Shown here: in pieces, positions 18,020 through 26,874 of the stretch | How the letters are laid out: every line of letters begins with the position of its first letter | Numbering within the stretch: position 1 is the first letter of the stretch | Source: AWTP1-13 sp963827545 | GTDB lineage: Bacteria > Pseudomonadota > Alphaproteobacteria > Rhizobiales > Hyphomicrobiaceae | Direction: 5' to 3' | DNA length: 64,000 nucleotides | Assembly (NCBI GenBank): GCA_963827545.1 | Contig: CAWHBI010000028.1 | Coordinates: forward strand, 186,001-250,000 | Notes under the pieces: generated by a model | What the model was told of the DNA's origin: nothing | The model's database searches: none | The model's input: only the letters and a program-made list of their open reading frames with translations | Made by a program: the position numbers and the translations under genes

Positions 18020-19378
18020 ATGAGCAGCCGCCGGCCGGCGGAGCCGTCATTTACGAACCGTCCGACAGGGGCGCTGGCGCGCAGTCCCGCGGAGCGGCTC
18101 GAGCCCACCCGTCCGGCGGGGCGGGTACGACGGCAGCGCTACGCCGGCGAGCCGCGCGCATCGCGGCCGTTGGTCCGTTTCCTGAGCGGCGTGTTCACGC
18201 TCCTTCTGGTGCTGATGGGGCTCACAGGCGGCGCAGCGATTTTGCTGCAGAGCCGCATCGAGGCACCGGGTCCGCTGGCGCGCAGCAAGGCTGTGGTCAT
18301 CCCAAAGGGCGAGGGGGCGCACGAGATCGCGGCACGACTCGAGCGCGACGGCGTGGTGTCCGATCGACGCCTGTTTGTTGCGGCCTATCTGCTGTCAAAG
18401 ATCGCCGGTGGGGCCGGCGGTACGAAGGCTGTGCAACTCAAGGCCGGCGACTACCAGATCCCCCAGGGCGCCAGCGTGCGGCAAGTCATCGACATCATCT
18501 CGGACGGCCGAACGATCACCTACAGAGTGACCATTCCCGAAGGCCTCACCAGCCACCAGATCGTCGAGCGCCTCAAGACGGACCAGAGCCTGACGGGCGA
18601 GATTGCCGAGGTGCCGTTGGAGGGCACGCTGCTGCCCGAAACGTTCGTGGTCCAGCGTGGTGCCAGCCGCCAATACATCGTCGAAAACATGCAAGCGGAA
18701 GCGCGCAAGCTGATGGACAAGGCCTGGGCACAACGCAGGAAAGACTTGCCGCTGAAGTCGTGGCAGGAAGCGGTCATTCTCGCGTCCATCGTCGAGAAGG
18801 AAACTGGACGCAACGATGAGCGCGAGCGCGTGGCAGCGGTTTTCATCAATCGTCTCAGGCAAAACATGCGGCTGCAGTCGGACCCGACCATCATCTACGG
18901 CATGATGGGCGGCAAGGTCGTCTGGAATCGACCGATCCTTCGCAGCGAGATCGCGCAGAAGACCGCGCACAACACCTATCAAATCGACGGGTTGCCTCCG
19001 ACGCCGATCTGCAACCCGGGCAAGGCTTCCATCGAGGCCGTGCTCAATCCGGCCCAAACGAAGGACCTCTATTTCGTAGCCGATGGCTCTGGTGGGCATG
19101 TGTTCGCTGAAACGCTCAAGGAGCACAACGCCAATGTTTTGAAATGGCGAGCCCTCGAGAAGGATATGAAGGCCAAGGCATCGCCGCCACCTGGGGACAC
19201 ACCGACTACCGCCGCCCCTCCCAAGACGCGTGCTGTCGTCCGCACCGCGCCCGACACGCCGCCGGACAAGGCCAGCGGCGCCTCGGAGGCAGCGGACCCT
19301 CCTGCGGCGAGCGCGCCGCCCGAGGGCCAATCCTGGACATCCACCACCCAGCCGACTCAGCCGAAGCCGAAGCGCTGA
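18020..19378 (+). CDS. mltG: Endolytic transglycosylase MltG
   Basis: Inner-membrane enzyme that cleaves nascent glycan strands and is thought to end peptidoglycan polymerisation. A 50-residue basic cytoplasmic segment and one membrane span (about 53-77) are followed by the YceG domain. The catalytic glutamate is E259 in SIVEKETG, and SDPTIIYG and NTYQIDGLPPTPICNPG are conserved. A proline/alanine-rich tail of about 70 residues follows the domain. Members often sit between fabF and yicC in this order. Confidence 0.95.
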   Translation: MSSRRPAEPSFTNRPTGALARSPAERLEPTRPAGRVRRQRYAGEPRASRPLVRFLSGVFTLLLVLMGLTGGAAILLQSRIEAPGPLARSKAVVIPKGEGAHEIAARLERDGVVSDRRLFVAAYLLSKIAGGAGGTKAVQLKAGDYQIPQGASVRQVIDIISDGRTITYRVTIPEGLTSHQIVERLKTDQSLTGEIAEVPLEGTLLPETFVVQRGASRQYIVENMQAEARKLMDKAWAQRRKDLPLKSWQEAVILASIVEKETGRNDERERVAAVFINRLRQNMRLQSDPTIIYGMMGGKVVWNRPILRSEIAQKTAHNTYQIDGLPPTPICNPGKASIEAVLNPAQTKDLYFVADGSGGHVFAETLKEHNANVLKWRALEKDMKAKASPPPGDTPTTAAPPKTRAVVRTAPDTPPDKASGASEAADPPAASAPPEGQSWTSTTQPTQPKPKR

Positions 19379-19532
19379 GGCCGAATGCCCAGGGTGCCTG
19401 CATTGGCCCGTGCCTTGTTGCCTCTGTGAACTGCGGCTAGAGTCGCGGCCGTATGATTTCAGATTCGCGGGCTGCCATAGGTACGCCCCCGTTTTCGGCG
19501 TATCCGCGCCCGGCTCGAACGATACATCTTCC

Positions 19533-20420
19533 ATGGCCATCAAGAGCATGACCGGTTTTGCCCGGGCCGACGGAGCGGCAGGACAACTCAGCTGGCACTG
19601 GGAGGTGCGCTCGGTGAACGGCCGCAGCCTCGACGTGCGGCTCCGCGTGCCACCTGGCTTCGAGGGGTTGGAAGCGCGCATCCGCGAGGCCATGGCCAAG
19701 CGCATCACGCGCGGGAGCGTGACCGTGAACCTGAGCGTGAAGCGGGCCCACGGTCAGGCGCAGATCCGGCTCAACGAGGTGGCGCTGAAGCAGGTCTTGG
19801 CGGCGCTCGAGCTCCTCAGGGCCAATGTCCAGGTGGCAGCGCCAAGCCCCGAGGGCCTGCTCAGCGTCAAGGGCGTGCTCGAGCTCGTCGAGCCCGAGGA
19901 GAGCGAGGCGGAAGCTCTGGCGCGCACCGAAGCCATGCTGTCGGATGTCGGCCACGCGCTCGACAGCATGGTGCGCGCGCGTGCCGACGAGGGGCGCCGC
20001 CTTCGAGCCATCGTGCTGGAGCAGCTTGTGGCGATCGAGCGCCTGGTGGCTGCGGTCGAAAATGCCCCATCGCGCGCACCCGAAGCCGTCCGCCAACGGC
20101 TGAAAGAGCAAGTCAGCCGTTTGCTGGAAGCGGGCGCCCCCCTCGACGAGACCCGTCTCTATCAGGAGGCGGCGCTGCTGGCGACGCGGGCAGACACCGA
20201 GGAAGAGTTGAAGCGGCTGACCGCGCACATCTCGGCGGCCAGGGAGCTGCTCGACTCGCGCGAGCCTGCCGGCCGGCGTCTCGACTTCCTCGCCCAGGAG
20301 TTCAATCGCGAGGCCAACACGCTCTGTTCCAAGTCGTACGATGCCGAGACGACGCGGGCCGGCCTGGAGCTCAAGGCCCTCATCGATCAGATGCGCGAGC
20401 AGGTGCAGAACATTGAGTAA
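19533..20420 (+). CDS. yicC: YicC family endoribonuclease
   Basis: A 295-residue YicC/YloC family protein. E. coli YicC promotes decay of the small RNA RyhB, and members have been described as endoribonucleases. The N-terminus SMTGFARADG and the VRSVNGRSLDVRLRVP block are diagnostic, as is the C-terminal FLAQEFNREANTLCSKS. I start at the ATG at 19533 (MAIKSMTGF); a longer upstream frame only covers the mltG 3' region. Its last codons overlap the gmk start. Confidence 0.93.
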   Translation: MAIKSMTGFARADGAAGQLSWHWEVRSVNGRSLDVRLRVPPGFEGLEARIREAMAKRITRGSVTVNLSVKRAHGQAQIRLNEVALKQVLAALELLRANVQVAAPSPEGLLSVKGVLELVEPEESEAEALARTEAMLSDVGHALDSMVRARADEGRRLRAIVLEQLVAIERLVAAVENAPSRAPEAVRQRLKEQVSRLLEAGAPLDETRLYQEAALLATRADTEEELKRLTAHISAARELLDSREPAGRRLDFLAQEFNREANTLCSKSYDAETTRAGLELKALIDQMREQVQNIE

Positions 20421-21070
20421 GGCGGGCTCGAGAGACGTTCCCCACATCGCCAGGCGAGGTCTGATGCTCGTACTCTCCTCGCCCTCGGGTGCAGGGAAGA
20501 CCACGCTCGCGCGCCGGCTGATCGCCGCCGATCCCGGCATTCGCATGTCGGTGTCGGTGACCACGCGCAAGCCGCGGCGCGGAGAAGTGGACGGGGCGGA
20601 CTACACCTTCATCGACAAGGCAGAGTTCGAGCGGTTGAAGCGCCGGCGCATGCTGCTCGAATGGGCGGAGGTGTTCGGCCAGTCCTATGCGACGCCGCGG
20701 GCGCCGGTCCTCGCGGCCCTGAAGGCCGGCAAGGACGTGCTGTTCGACGTCGACTGGCAGGGTGCACGGCAGATCAAGAAGCGCCTCCCGCGCGACGTGG
20801 TGCGGGTTTTCATATTGCCGCCCGACGGCAAGACGCTGGAGCGGCGGCTCAAGACGCGCAACCAGGATTCGGAAGCCGTCATGGCGCACCGCATGGCGGC
20901 GGCGGCCGCGGAAATCAATCACTGGGCCGAGTACGACTACGTGATCGTCAATGCCGACGTGGAGACGAGCGTTGCCGGCCTCATCTGCCATCCTGGCGGC
21001 GGAGCGCCTGAAGCGCGAGCGTCAGACCGGGCTCGAGGGTTTTGTGGGCAATGTGCTGGCAAGCCTGTGA
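20413..21070 (+). CDS. gmk: Guanylate kinase (one-base frameshift near the 3' end)
   Basis: Phosphorylates GMP to GDP; essential. The P-loop is SSPSGAGKTT (about 22-31), followed by VSVTTRKPRRGEVDG and YDYVIVN. Homology begins before the first ATG (20464), so I use the TTG at 20413, which overlaps the yicC stop. Near base 20985 the frame slips. Removing one base restores the conserved end, ILAAERLKRERQTGLEG then VLASL, with stop at 21068-21070. As given, the frame would read through into unrelated codons to 21129. For an essential gene this is almost surely a sequence error. Confidence 0.88.
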
Positions 21071-21076
21071 GGATTG

Positions 21077-21956
21077 TCAGCGCCCCGGCCAGCGCTCGAG
21101 CGTGTAGGCTAGTCGAGCGAAGTCGCTGACGGTCAGGACTTCTCCGCGCAATGTCGGCGCGAGGCCGGCCGCGGCGAGCAGTGCCTCGGTGTCGCCGACG
21201 AGCGGCTTGAGGCTCTGCCGCAGCATCTTGCGGCGCTGGCCGAAGGCCGCGGCCGTGACCTTGGCCAGCGTTGCAACCGAGCATTCCGGCTGTGGCCGAT
21301 CGACCGGCTTGAACTCGACCACCGCGGAAGCGACCTCTGGCGGGGGCGTGAACGCCTCCGGCCCCAGCGTAAAGAGCAGGCGAGCCCGTGTGCGCCATTG
21401 CGTCATGACGGCCAAGCGCCCGTAGGCTTTCGTGGCCGGAGCTGCCACGACCCGTTCGGCGACCTCCTTCTGGAACATCAGGACCATGTGGCTATACCAG
21501 GGTGGCCAAGGCGCGGTTTCGAGCCAGCCGACGAGCAGTACCGTCGCCACGTTGTAGGGCAGGTTGGCGACAATGATCGGCTTCGGCCTGGTGCCGGCGA
21601 CGAGCTTGCACCAATCCGCCCGGAGCGCATCGCAGAAATGCACGTCGAGCCCACCGGGATAGCGCGCTGCAATGGCGTCGAGCGCTGGCCGGCAGCGCTC
21701 GTCGCGTTCGACCGCGATGACGCGCTCCGCTCCTTCCAGCAGGAGGGCGCGCGTCAGCCCGCCGGGGCCAGGGCCGACCTCCACAACCGTCTTGCCTGCG
21801 AGCGGACCGGCGGCGCGGGAGATGCGGCGCGTGAGGTTGAGGTCCAGGATGAAATGCTGTCCGAGCCCCTTGCGCGCCGAAAGCTGCAGGCTTCGCACCA
21901 CTTGGCCCAGGGGCGGCAAGCCGTCAGGGCTCGATCCGGCGGACTCGAGAGCTCAT
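21077..21956 (-). CDS. rsmA: 16S rRNA dimethyladenosine transferase RsmA/KsgA (probable one-base frameshift at the 5' end)
   Basis: Dimethylates two adjacent adenines near the 3' end of 16S rRNA during small-subunit maturation. Motifs: SARKGLGQHFILD, SAM site VVEVGPGPGG, catalytic NLPYNVAT, and AFGQRRKMLRQSLK. The open frame only has a TTG at 21919. The typical DGLPPL segment continues upstream of that, and an ATG at 21956 overlaps the pdxA stop (ATGA). Deleting one C of the CCC at 21927-21929 joins that ATG to the main frame. I give the longer span as the likely true gene. Confidence 0.87.
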
Positions 21957-23005
21957 CGCGCGGCCGGCGCTCGTGCCGCGGCGCGGCGTTGCCCCAGCTT
22001 GGCAGCCAGCTGCAGCGCGGCAATGAAGCTCTCGGGGCGCGCCTTTCCCGTTCCTGCCAGCGCGTAGGCGGTGCCGTGATCCGGAGACGTGCGCACGAAG
22101 GGCAGGCCGAGCGTGACGTTGACACCACGATCGAACGCCAGCGTTTTAAGCGGGATGAGCGCCTGATCGTGGTACATGGCAACTACCGCATCATAGCGGC
22201 GCCGTGCCTGCTCATGAAACAGCGCGTCTGCCGAGTGCGGGCCGGTGACGGCAAGGCCCTCCGCGGCGACGTCCGCGATCGCGGGGGCAATGATGCTGCC
22301 TTCCTCCGAGCCGATCAGTCCGCCTTCGCCGGCGTGCGGGTTGAGCCCGGCAACCGCGATGCGGGGATGGGGAACGCCGAAATCCTGCGCAAGCGCGGTC
22401 GCCGTAATGCGAATGGTTTCCGCAATCAGCGACCGGGTCAGGGAACCCGGCACCGCCGACAGGGGAATGTGTACCGTGGTAGGCACAACCTTGAGCTCGT
22501 CGGCCACCAGCATCATCACAGGCCGGTACGCATGGCCGGGGTTGTGGCGGGCCGCCAACTTGCCGAGCAATGCCGTGTGGCCCGGATACTCGAGCGGGAT
22601 GGCGCGGAGCGATTTCTTGGCAATCGGGCTCGTGACGAGCGCCAACGCCTCGCCCCCGGCCACGGCTGTGGTGGCTTCCTCGATGGCGGAAACGATGCCC
22701 GCATCCACGTCGGTGGCCGAGGCCCTGGCTGTCACCACCGGAAGGGCATCGGGAAACGCCTCTGCCGCGTCCTGCAAGGCGTCAAAGGAAGCAATTGGCA
22801 GGTCAACGAAGCCGAGTGCCCGTGCCCGGCTCTGCAGTGCTGCGGGGTCTCCATAGACCACGAAAGGAGGGAGAGCGCGGCTCTTGCGCGCCCGCCAGGC
22901 CGCCAGGATGATATCGGGCCCGATCCCCGCCGGATCACCCAATGTCACAGCGATCGGAAGCAGCGGTGTGCCGGACGGATGAGCATCAGAAGGTGGCGTG
23001 CTCAT
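21953..23005 (-). CDS. pdxA: 4-hydroxythreonine-4-phosphate dehydrogenase
   Basis: NAD-dependent enzyme of the DXP-dependent vitamin B6 pathway. 350 residues: TLGDPAGIGPDI near the N-terminus, TSPIAKK, GLNPHAGEGG, and the metal-site AMYHDQALIPLK. It lies 3 bp after surA and overlaps rsmA. The surA-pdxA-rsmA order is conserved across proteobacteria. Confidence 0.97.
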   Translation of the reverse strand: MSTPPSDAHPSGTPLLPIAVTLGDPAGIGPDIILAAWRARKSRALPPFVVYGDPAALQSRARALGFVDLPIASFDALQDAAEAFPDALPVVTARASATDVDAGIVSAIEEATTAVAGGEALALVTSPIAKKSLRAIPLEYPGHTALLGKLAARHNPGHAYRPVMMLVADELKVVPTTVHIPLSAVPGSLTRSLIAETIRITATALAQDFGVPHPRIAVAGLNPHAGEGGLIGSEEGSIIAPAIADVAAEGLAVTGPHSADALFHEQARRRYDAVVAMYHDQALIPLKTLAFDRGVNVTLGLPFVRTSPDHGTAYALAGTGKARPESFIAALQLAAKLGQRRAAARAPAAR

Positions 23006-23008
23006 CGC

Positions 23009-24323
23009 TCACCTGTATTCGATGGCCGCGTCCTGCCTGATGTTGCGCATGTGGCGCCTGGCCAAGACATCAATTTCCTTGAGCTGCAGCTCTTCCTTTG
23101 CCTTGGTCCGCTGCGCCTCATTGGAGCTGATGCTGCGCCGGCCGCAAACGGCATAGACCTCGATGCCTGCCCCAGTGGTGGAAGGAGGCAGCATATCGCC
23201 GTCCTTGGCGCTTAGCAGCATCGATCGTGTCGGCTCGGCAATGCTGCTCGGCTTCACGAACTTCATGTCCTCGAACCGCGCATCGGCAATGCCCTTCGCC
23301 AGCTCGCCCATGGATTTGCACCCGCTGAACTTGCGGCGCAGCCCCTCCGCGTCCAGAAAGCGCTTGGCCATTGCGGTCTGATCTACCTTGCCGGGCACGG
23401 GCAGCGCGATCTTGTGGACCTGCAGCTCCACGGTGTCCTCTCCGGCTTCGACGGCGGCCGAGGAGAGCACACGATCGATGTCGCCATACGTAACGGTTAT
23501 CTGCGCTGAGTAGCGGCGCATGATGGCCTGGCGCCAGGCGACCTGGCCCCGGAACCTCTCGCTCATGGTGGCGATGTTGACGCCCAGGCCCTTGAGATGC
23601 TGCGCAAACTGATCGTAGGTCATCTTGTTGCGGTCGGCCAGCCCCTTCACGATGGCCTTGACCTCGTCGTCCGATATCTCGATCCCGAGCTTCTTGGCTT
23701 CCTGCAGCTTGAGGCGCTCGTCGATCAGCTCCTCTTGCGCATCCTTCTTCAGTCGCGGCACCAAGGCGGCGCGGGCACCTTCCAGAGCCTGCTTCTGCAA
23801 GGTGGTGGCGAGTTGCTTCTGGCGCTCGCCGAAAATGGCCATCAGCTGTTCGCGTGACTTGCCGGGATTGGTCCGGATCACCTCCTCCTGCAGCGCGCGG
23901 AACTGGGCATTTGTGCTTTCCGCCTTGACGAGTTGCTGGAACTTCTCCTTCGCCTGCTCGGTGACATTGGCATTGAGTGCCAGGAAGCGTGAGCGCTGCT
24001 CGACCTCGTAGGCGGTGATCGGTTCATCGTTGACCAGCACCACGATCGCCTGCTCACCCCTGGCACCGCTTGGGGCGGCCGTATCTGTCTTTGCCGGTGC
24101 GGCCTTGGCGGTCGATTTTTGCTGGGCCGGCGTCTGCGCGGCCGAGGACCACTCCATAACGGGGTGCCAGCATTGCCAAGGTGAACGCCAGGGCGGCGGC
24201 CGCACGGGCTGCGAGCACGGCAATGACCGATCGAGAGGGACATTTCAGGCGCGCCAGAACGGTTTTGCGAGTCGATGCGTCAGATACTACCGCCAGCGTC
24301 GGTCGGCAGCCTGGTTTATCCAC
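23009..24323 (-). CDS. surA: SurA-type periplasmic chaperone (signal peptide displaced by a one-base frameshift)
   Basis: Outer-membrane protein chaperone of the SurA_N family. The body shows IVVLVNDEPITAYEVEQRSRFLALN, the long helical region with ERLKLQEAKKLGIEISDDEVKA, and a C-terminal segment with weak parvulin similarity. The body frame has no proper signal peptide. In the neighbouring frame, bases about 24270-24165 encode SVIAVLAARAAAALAFTLAMLAP, a good signal sequence. Removing one C of the CCCC (plus-strand 24161-24164) fuses the two. The exact start is uncertain; GTG at 24323 is my outer limit. Lies between lptD and pdxA. Confidence 0.82.
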
Positions 24324-24426
24324 AGGACAACCATGGCGCTGCCGTGGCAGCCGCCAAGTACCGCAGATTGCCAACCGGGCCGATCGGCGAGGGACTGCAA
24401 CGTTCAAGCTCGAGGGACGCTGCAGC

Positions 24427-26874
24427 CTACAGCTTCGGACCCGTATTGGTGTCGCCGAAGAAGTGGTTGAGCTGGTCGGTCTTGTAGTTGAAGTCACCCA
24501 GATGCTTCAGCTCGAACCGCAGCATCAGCGTGCGATCCGGCCTGATGTCCAGCTGCGCGTTCTCCACGAAGGTCTCGATGTAGCTCGCCGTCAGCACGAA
24601 GCACTCGTCCTGGTACTTGATCTGGAAGAGATCCTGGATGCGAGAGCGCAAATCGATGTCATAGCGCATCTGACCCAGGATGCTCCAATTGCTGGTCAAG
24701 CGCAGACCGAGCGTGGATAGCACCTCTTCTTGCGTATCGATCAGGCCCACGCCGGGATCGAACTTCGTGAAAGTGTAGCCGACCTGGCCAAGGAACGGTC
24801 CGTAAGAGGCCTGCAGCAACGTGTCCTGCCGCCGCAGCGACCAGTCCTGCTCGTCGAAGCGAGCCTGGGCGATCAGGCTGGTACCAGCGAACGGAGACAG
24901 ATACAGGCCGGTCACGTAGTCCGACCGATCGGTTTGGAGCCCGCTGATCGGTGAGAAATTGTCCACCTTGGTCGGCTGGCCGTTAGCGTCCAACTGTCCA
25001 AGGGTAAAGCCAGGATCGACGAAGGCATTTTCGCCGGCGAGGTGAATGCTCTGGCCAAACACCGCGCGCGCATAAACGCCGTTGCTGGCTTGCAGAGTGT
25101 ATTGCACACCGAGGTTCGCGCGCGTGCCGGTCTCGAGGCGGTCGTAGCCGGAGAACTTGTCGACGTCGAACAGCAGCGTGTCATCGAAGATGAGGCTTCT
25201 GGCGTCCTCGTCCGGCAGGCGGCGCTGGTCGAACCGGTAGTTGGGCCGCGCGATGATCTGCGCCGTGGGTGCAAGCACATGCGACGCCCAGCCCGCGTGC
25301 GCGACGAACGGAAAGGAGTAGAGCACGCCCCCCGTGGCCATGCCGCGTGTCACCGTGTCGTCGGGAATGGTGAGGTTCGGGTTGTTGGGGTCGAGCGCGT
25401 TGGCATAGCTGTAGACATCACCGCGCACGTTGCCGAACGGTGTCCACACCTGACCGATGGGGTCGATCATCTTGCGGCGCCAGTTGGCTTCGACGACCGC
25501 ATGATTGGTGTCCGTCCCGTCGGTCCGCGTCATCGCACGCGCATGCGCCGTGAAGCTCAGCTCGCCGCCAACAACTGGAGCACCCCAGATGTAGTTGTAG
25601 TCGATGACCGGGTGCACCACCGAGTTGGCCAGCTCGGTGTCGGTCAGCAGCAGACCACCGAAGTGGTAGAGGTTGGCGCCGAAATAGTTACGGTCGCTCA
25701 TCCCCTGCAGATAGGCGACGTTGACACGGTCGGTCTGCAGGATGGGATCGAGCTGGTAGAAGCGGCGGAAGGTCTCGTCGCTCTCGATCGTGACGTCCCA
25801 CCCGTAGCGCCACCAGGATGACAGCGAGAACTGTCCCTTGGTTTGCAGCGAGCCCCGCCAGTTGGTGTCGCCGAACGCCCGGCTGGCGCCGGAATCGATG
25901 CTGCTTTGATCGATCGCGGCGAAATTGACGCTGTACTGGCCGTTGGCGAGGCGGTGCCGCCAATCGCCTTGCCACAGTACGCCCTGTTCCGAGAAATACC
26001 TGGGGTGGAAGGTGAAATCGTAGTTCGGAGCCAGCGCAAAGTAGTACGGCACCTCGACCGAGTAGCCGAGCGTGGTGGAATGGCCTTGCGACGGCGCCAG
26101 AAAGCCTGACTGCCGCTTCACCGACGGATCAGGGTGCTGGAAGTAGGGCGCATAGAGGACGGGCACGCCCAACAGCTCGAACCAGGCATCCTGGTACATG
26201 ATTTTCCCAGCCTGCTGATCGTGAACGATGCGGGCCGCGCTCAGGCACCACAGCGGGGGCATGCCGGGTTCGTTCTTGCAGGGCGTGAACCTGCCCTTCT
26301 CGAATTCAGTGACGTTGCCTTCACGGCGCGAAGCGCGCTCTGCCGCGATGCGCGTGTCGTCACTTGTCACCATGCTGAGCGATTGGATGAAGGCGTCGCG
26401 GAAATCGTCGAGCGCCTCGAACTTGTCCGCGCGGGTGATGGAGCCGTTCGGGTCTTTGAGCTGCGCGTTGCCCTCTGCGAACAGCTTGTTGATGCCCTGA
26501 TCGTAGATGACCTTGTCGGCCGTCAAGATGTAGTTGTTGAAGTAGATCTCGACGTTGCCCTGGGCGATGACGCGGTTGTTCTTGGTGTCGTAGATGAGCT
26601 GATCGGCCTGCATGTACAGGGGCTGGGCACGATCAATCTTTGGGGACGGGCCCAAGATGCCGCCTGGCTGCTTGGGAAAGGACGATTTGCTCTGAGTGGG
26701 GCCCATGCGCAGGCTCGGGTCTTGCGCCAAAGCAGGCGGCGCAAGCAGGCAGCAAAGCAGGGTCGGCGCACACAACAACGCCAGCGCAGCCACCCACCAC
26801 GGCCCCCGATGACGACGGCCACAGACAGGCGCTCCGCCGCACGTACTGTGCGGTATCAGCGCTCGACGCATCAC
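24427..26874 (-). CDS. lptD: LPS-assembly protein LptD
   Basis: Outer-membrane beta-barrel that inserts lipopolysaccharide into the outer leaflet. 815 residues: a signal peptide (hydrophobic ALALLCAPTLLCCLLAPPALA, about 29-50), a periplasmic OstA-like domain (PLYMQADQLIYDTKNNRVIAQGNVEI), then the LptD barrel (LGVPVLYAPYFQHPDPSVKRQSGFLAP). The start is GTG at 26874 or ATG at 26871, overlapping the stop of the upstream permease gene. SurA, encoded next, is the chaperone that assists LptD folding, which makes the pairing sensible. Confidence 0.94.
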   Translation of the reverse strand: MMRRALIPHSTCGGAPVCGRRHRGPWWVAALALLCAPTLLCCLLAPPALAQDPSLRMGPTQSKSSFPKQPGGILGPSPKIDRAQPLYMQADQLIYDTKNNRVIAQGNVEIYFNNYILTADKVIYDQGINKLFAEGNAQLKDPNGSITRADKFEALDDFRDAFIQSLSMVTSDDTRIAAERASRREGNVTEFEKGRFTPCKNEPGMPPLWCLSAARIVHDQQAGKIMYQDAWFELLGVPVLYAPYFQHPDPSVKRQSGFLAPSQGHSTTLGYSVEVPYYFALAPNYDFTFHPRYFSEQGVLWQGDWRHRLANGQYSVNFAAIDQSSIDSGASRAFGDTNWRGSLQTKGQFSLSSWWRYGWDVTIESDETFRRFYQLDPILQTDRVNVAYLQGMSDRNYFGANLYHFGGLLLTDTELANSVVHPVIDYNYIWGAPVVGGELSFTAHARAMTRTDGTDTNHAVVEANWRRKMIDPIGQVWTPFGNVRGDVYSYANALDPNNPNLTIPDDTVTRGMATGGVLYSFPFVAHAGWASHVLAPTAQIIARPNYRFDQRRLPDEDARSLIFDDTLLFDVDKFSGYDRLETGTRANLGVQYTLQASNGVYARAVFGQSIHLAGENAFVDPGFTLGQLDANGQPTKVDNFSPISGLQTDRSDYVTGLYLSPFAGTSLIAQARFDEQDWSLRRQDTLLQASYGPFLGQVGYTFTKFDPGVGLIDTQEEVLSTLGLRLTSNWSILGQMRYDIDLRSRIQDLFQIKYQDECFVLTASYIETFVENAQLDIRPDRTLMLRFELKHLGDFNYKTDQLNHFFGDTNTGPKL

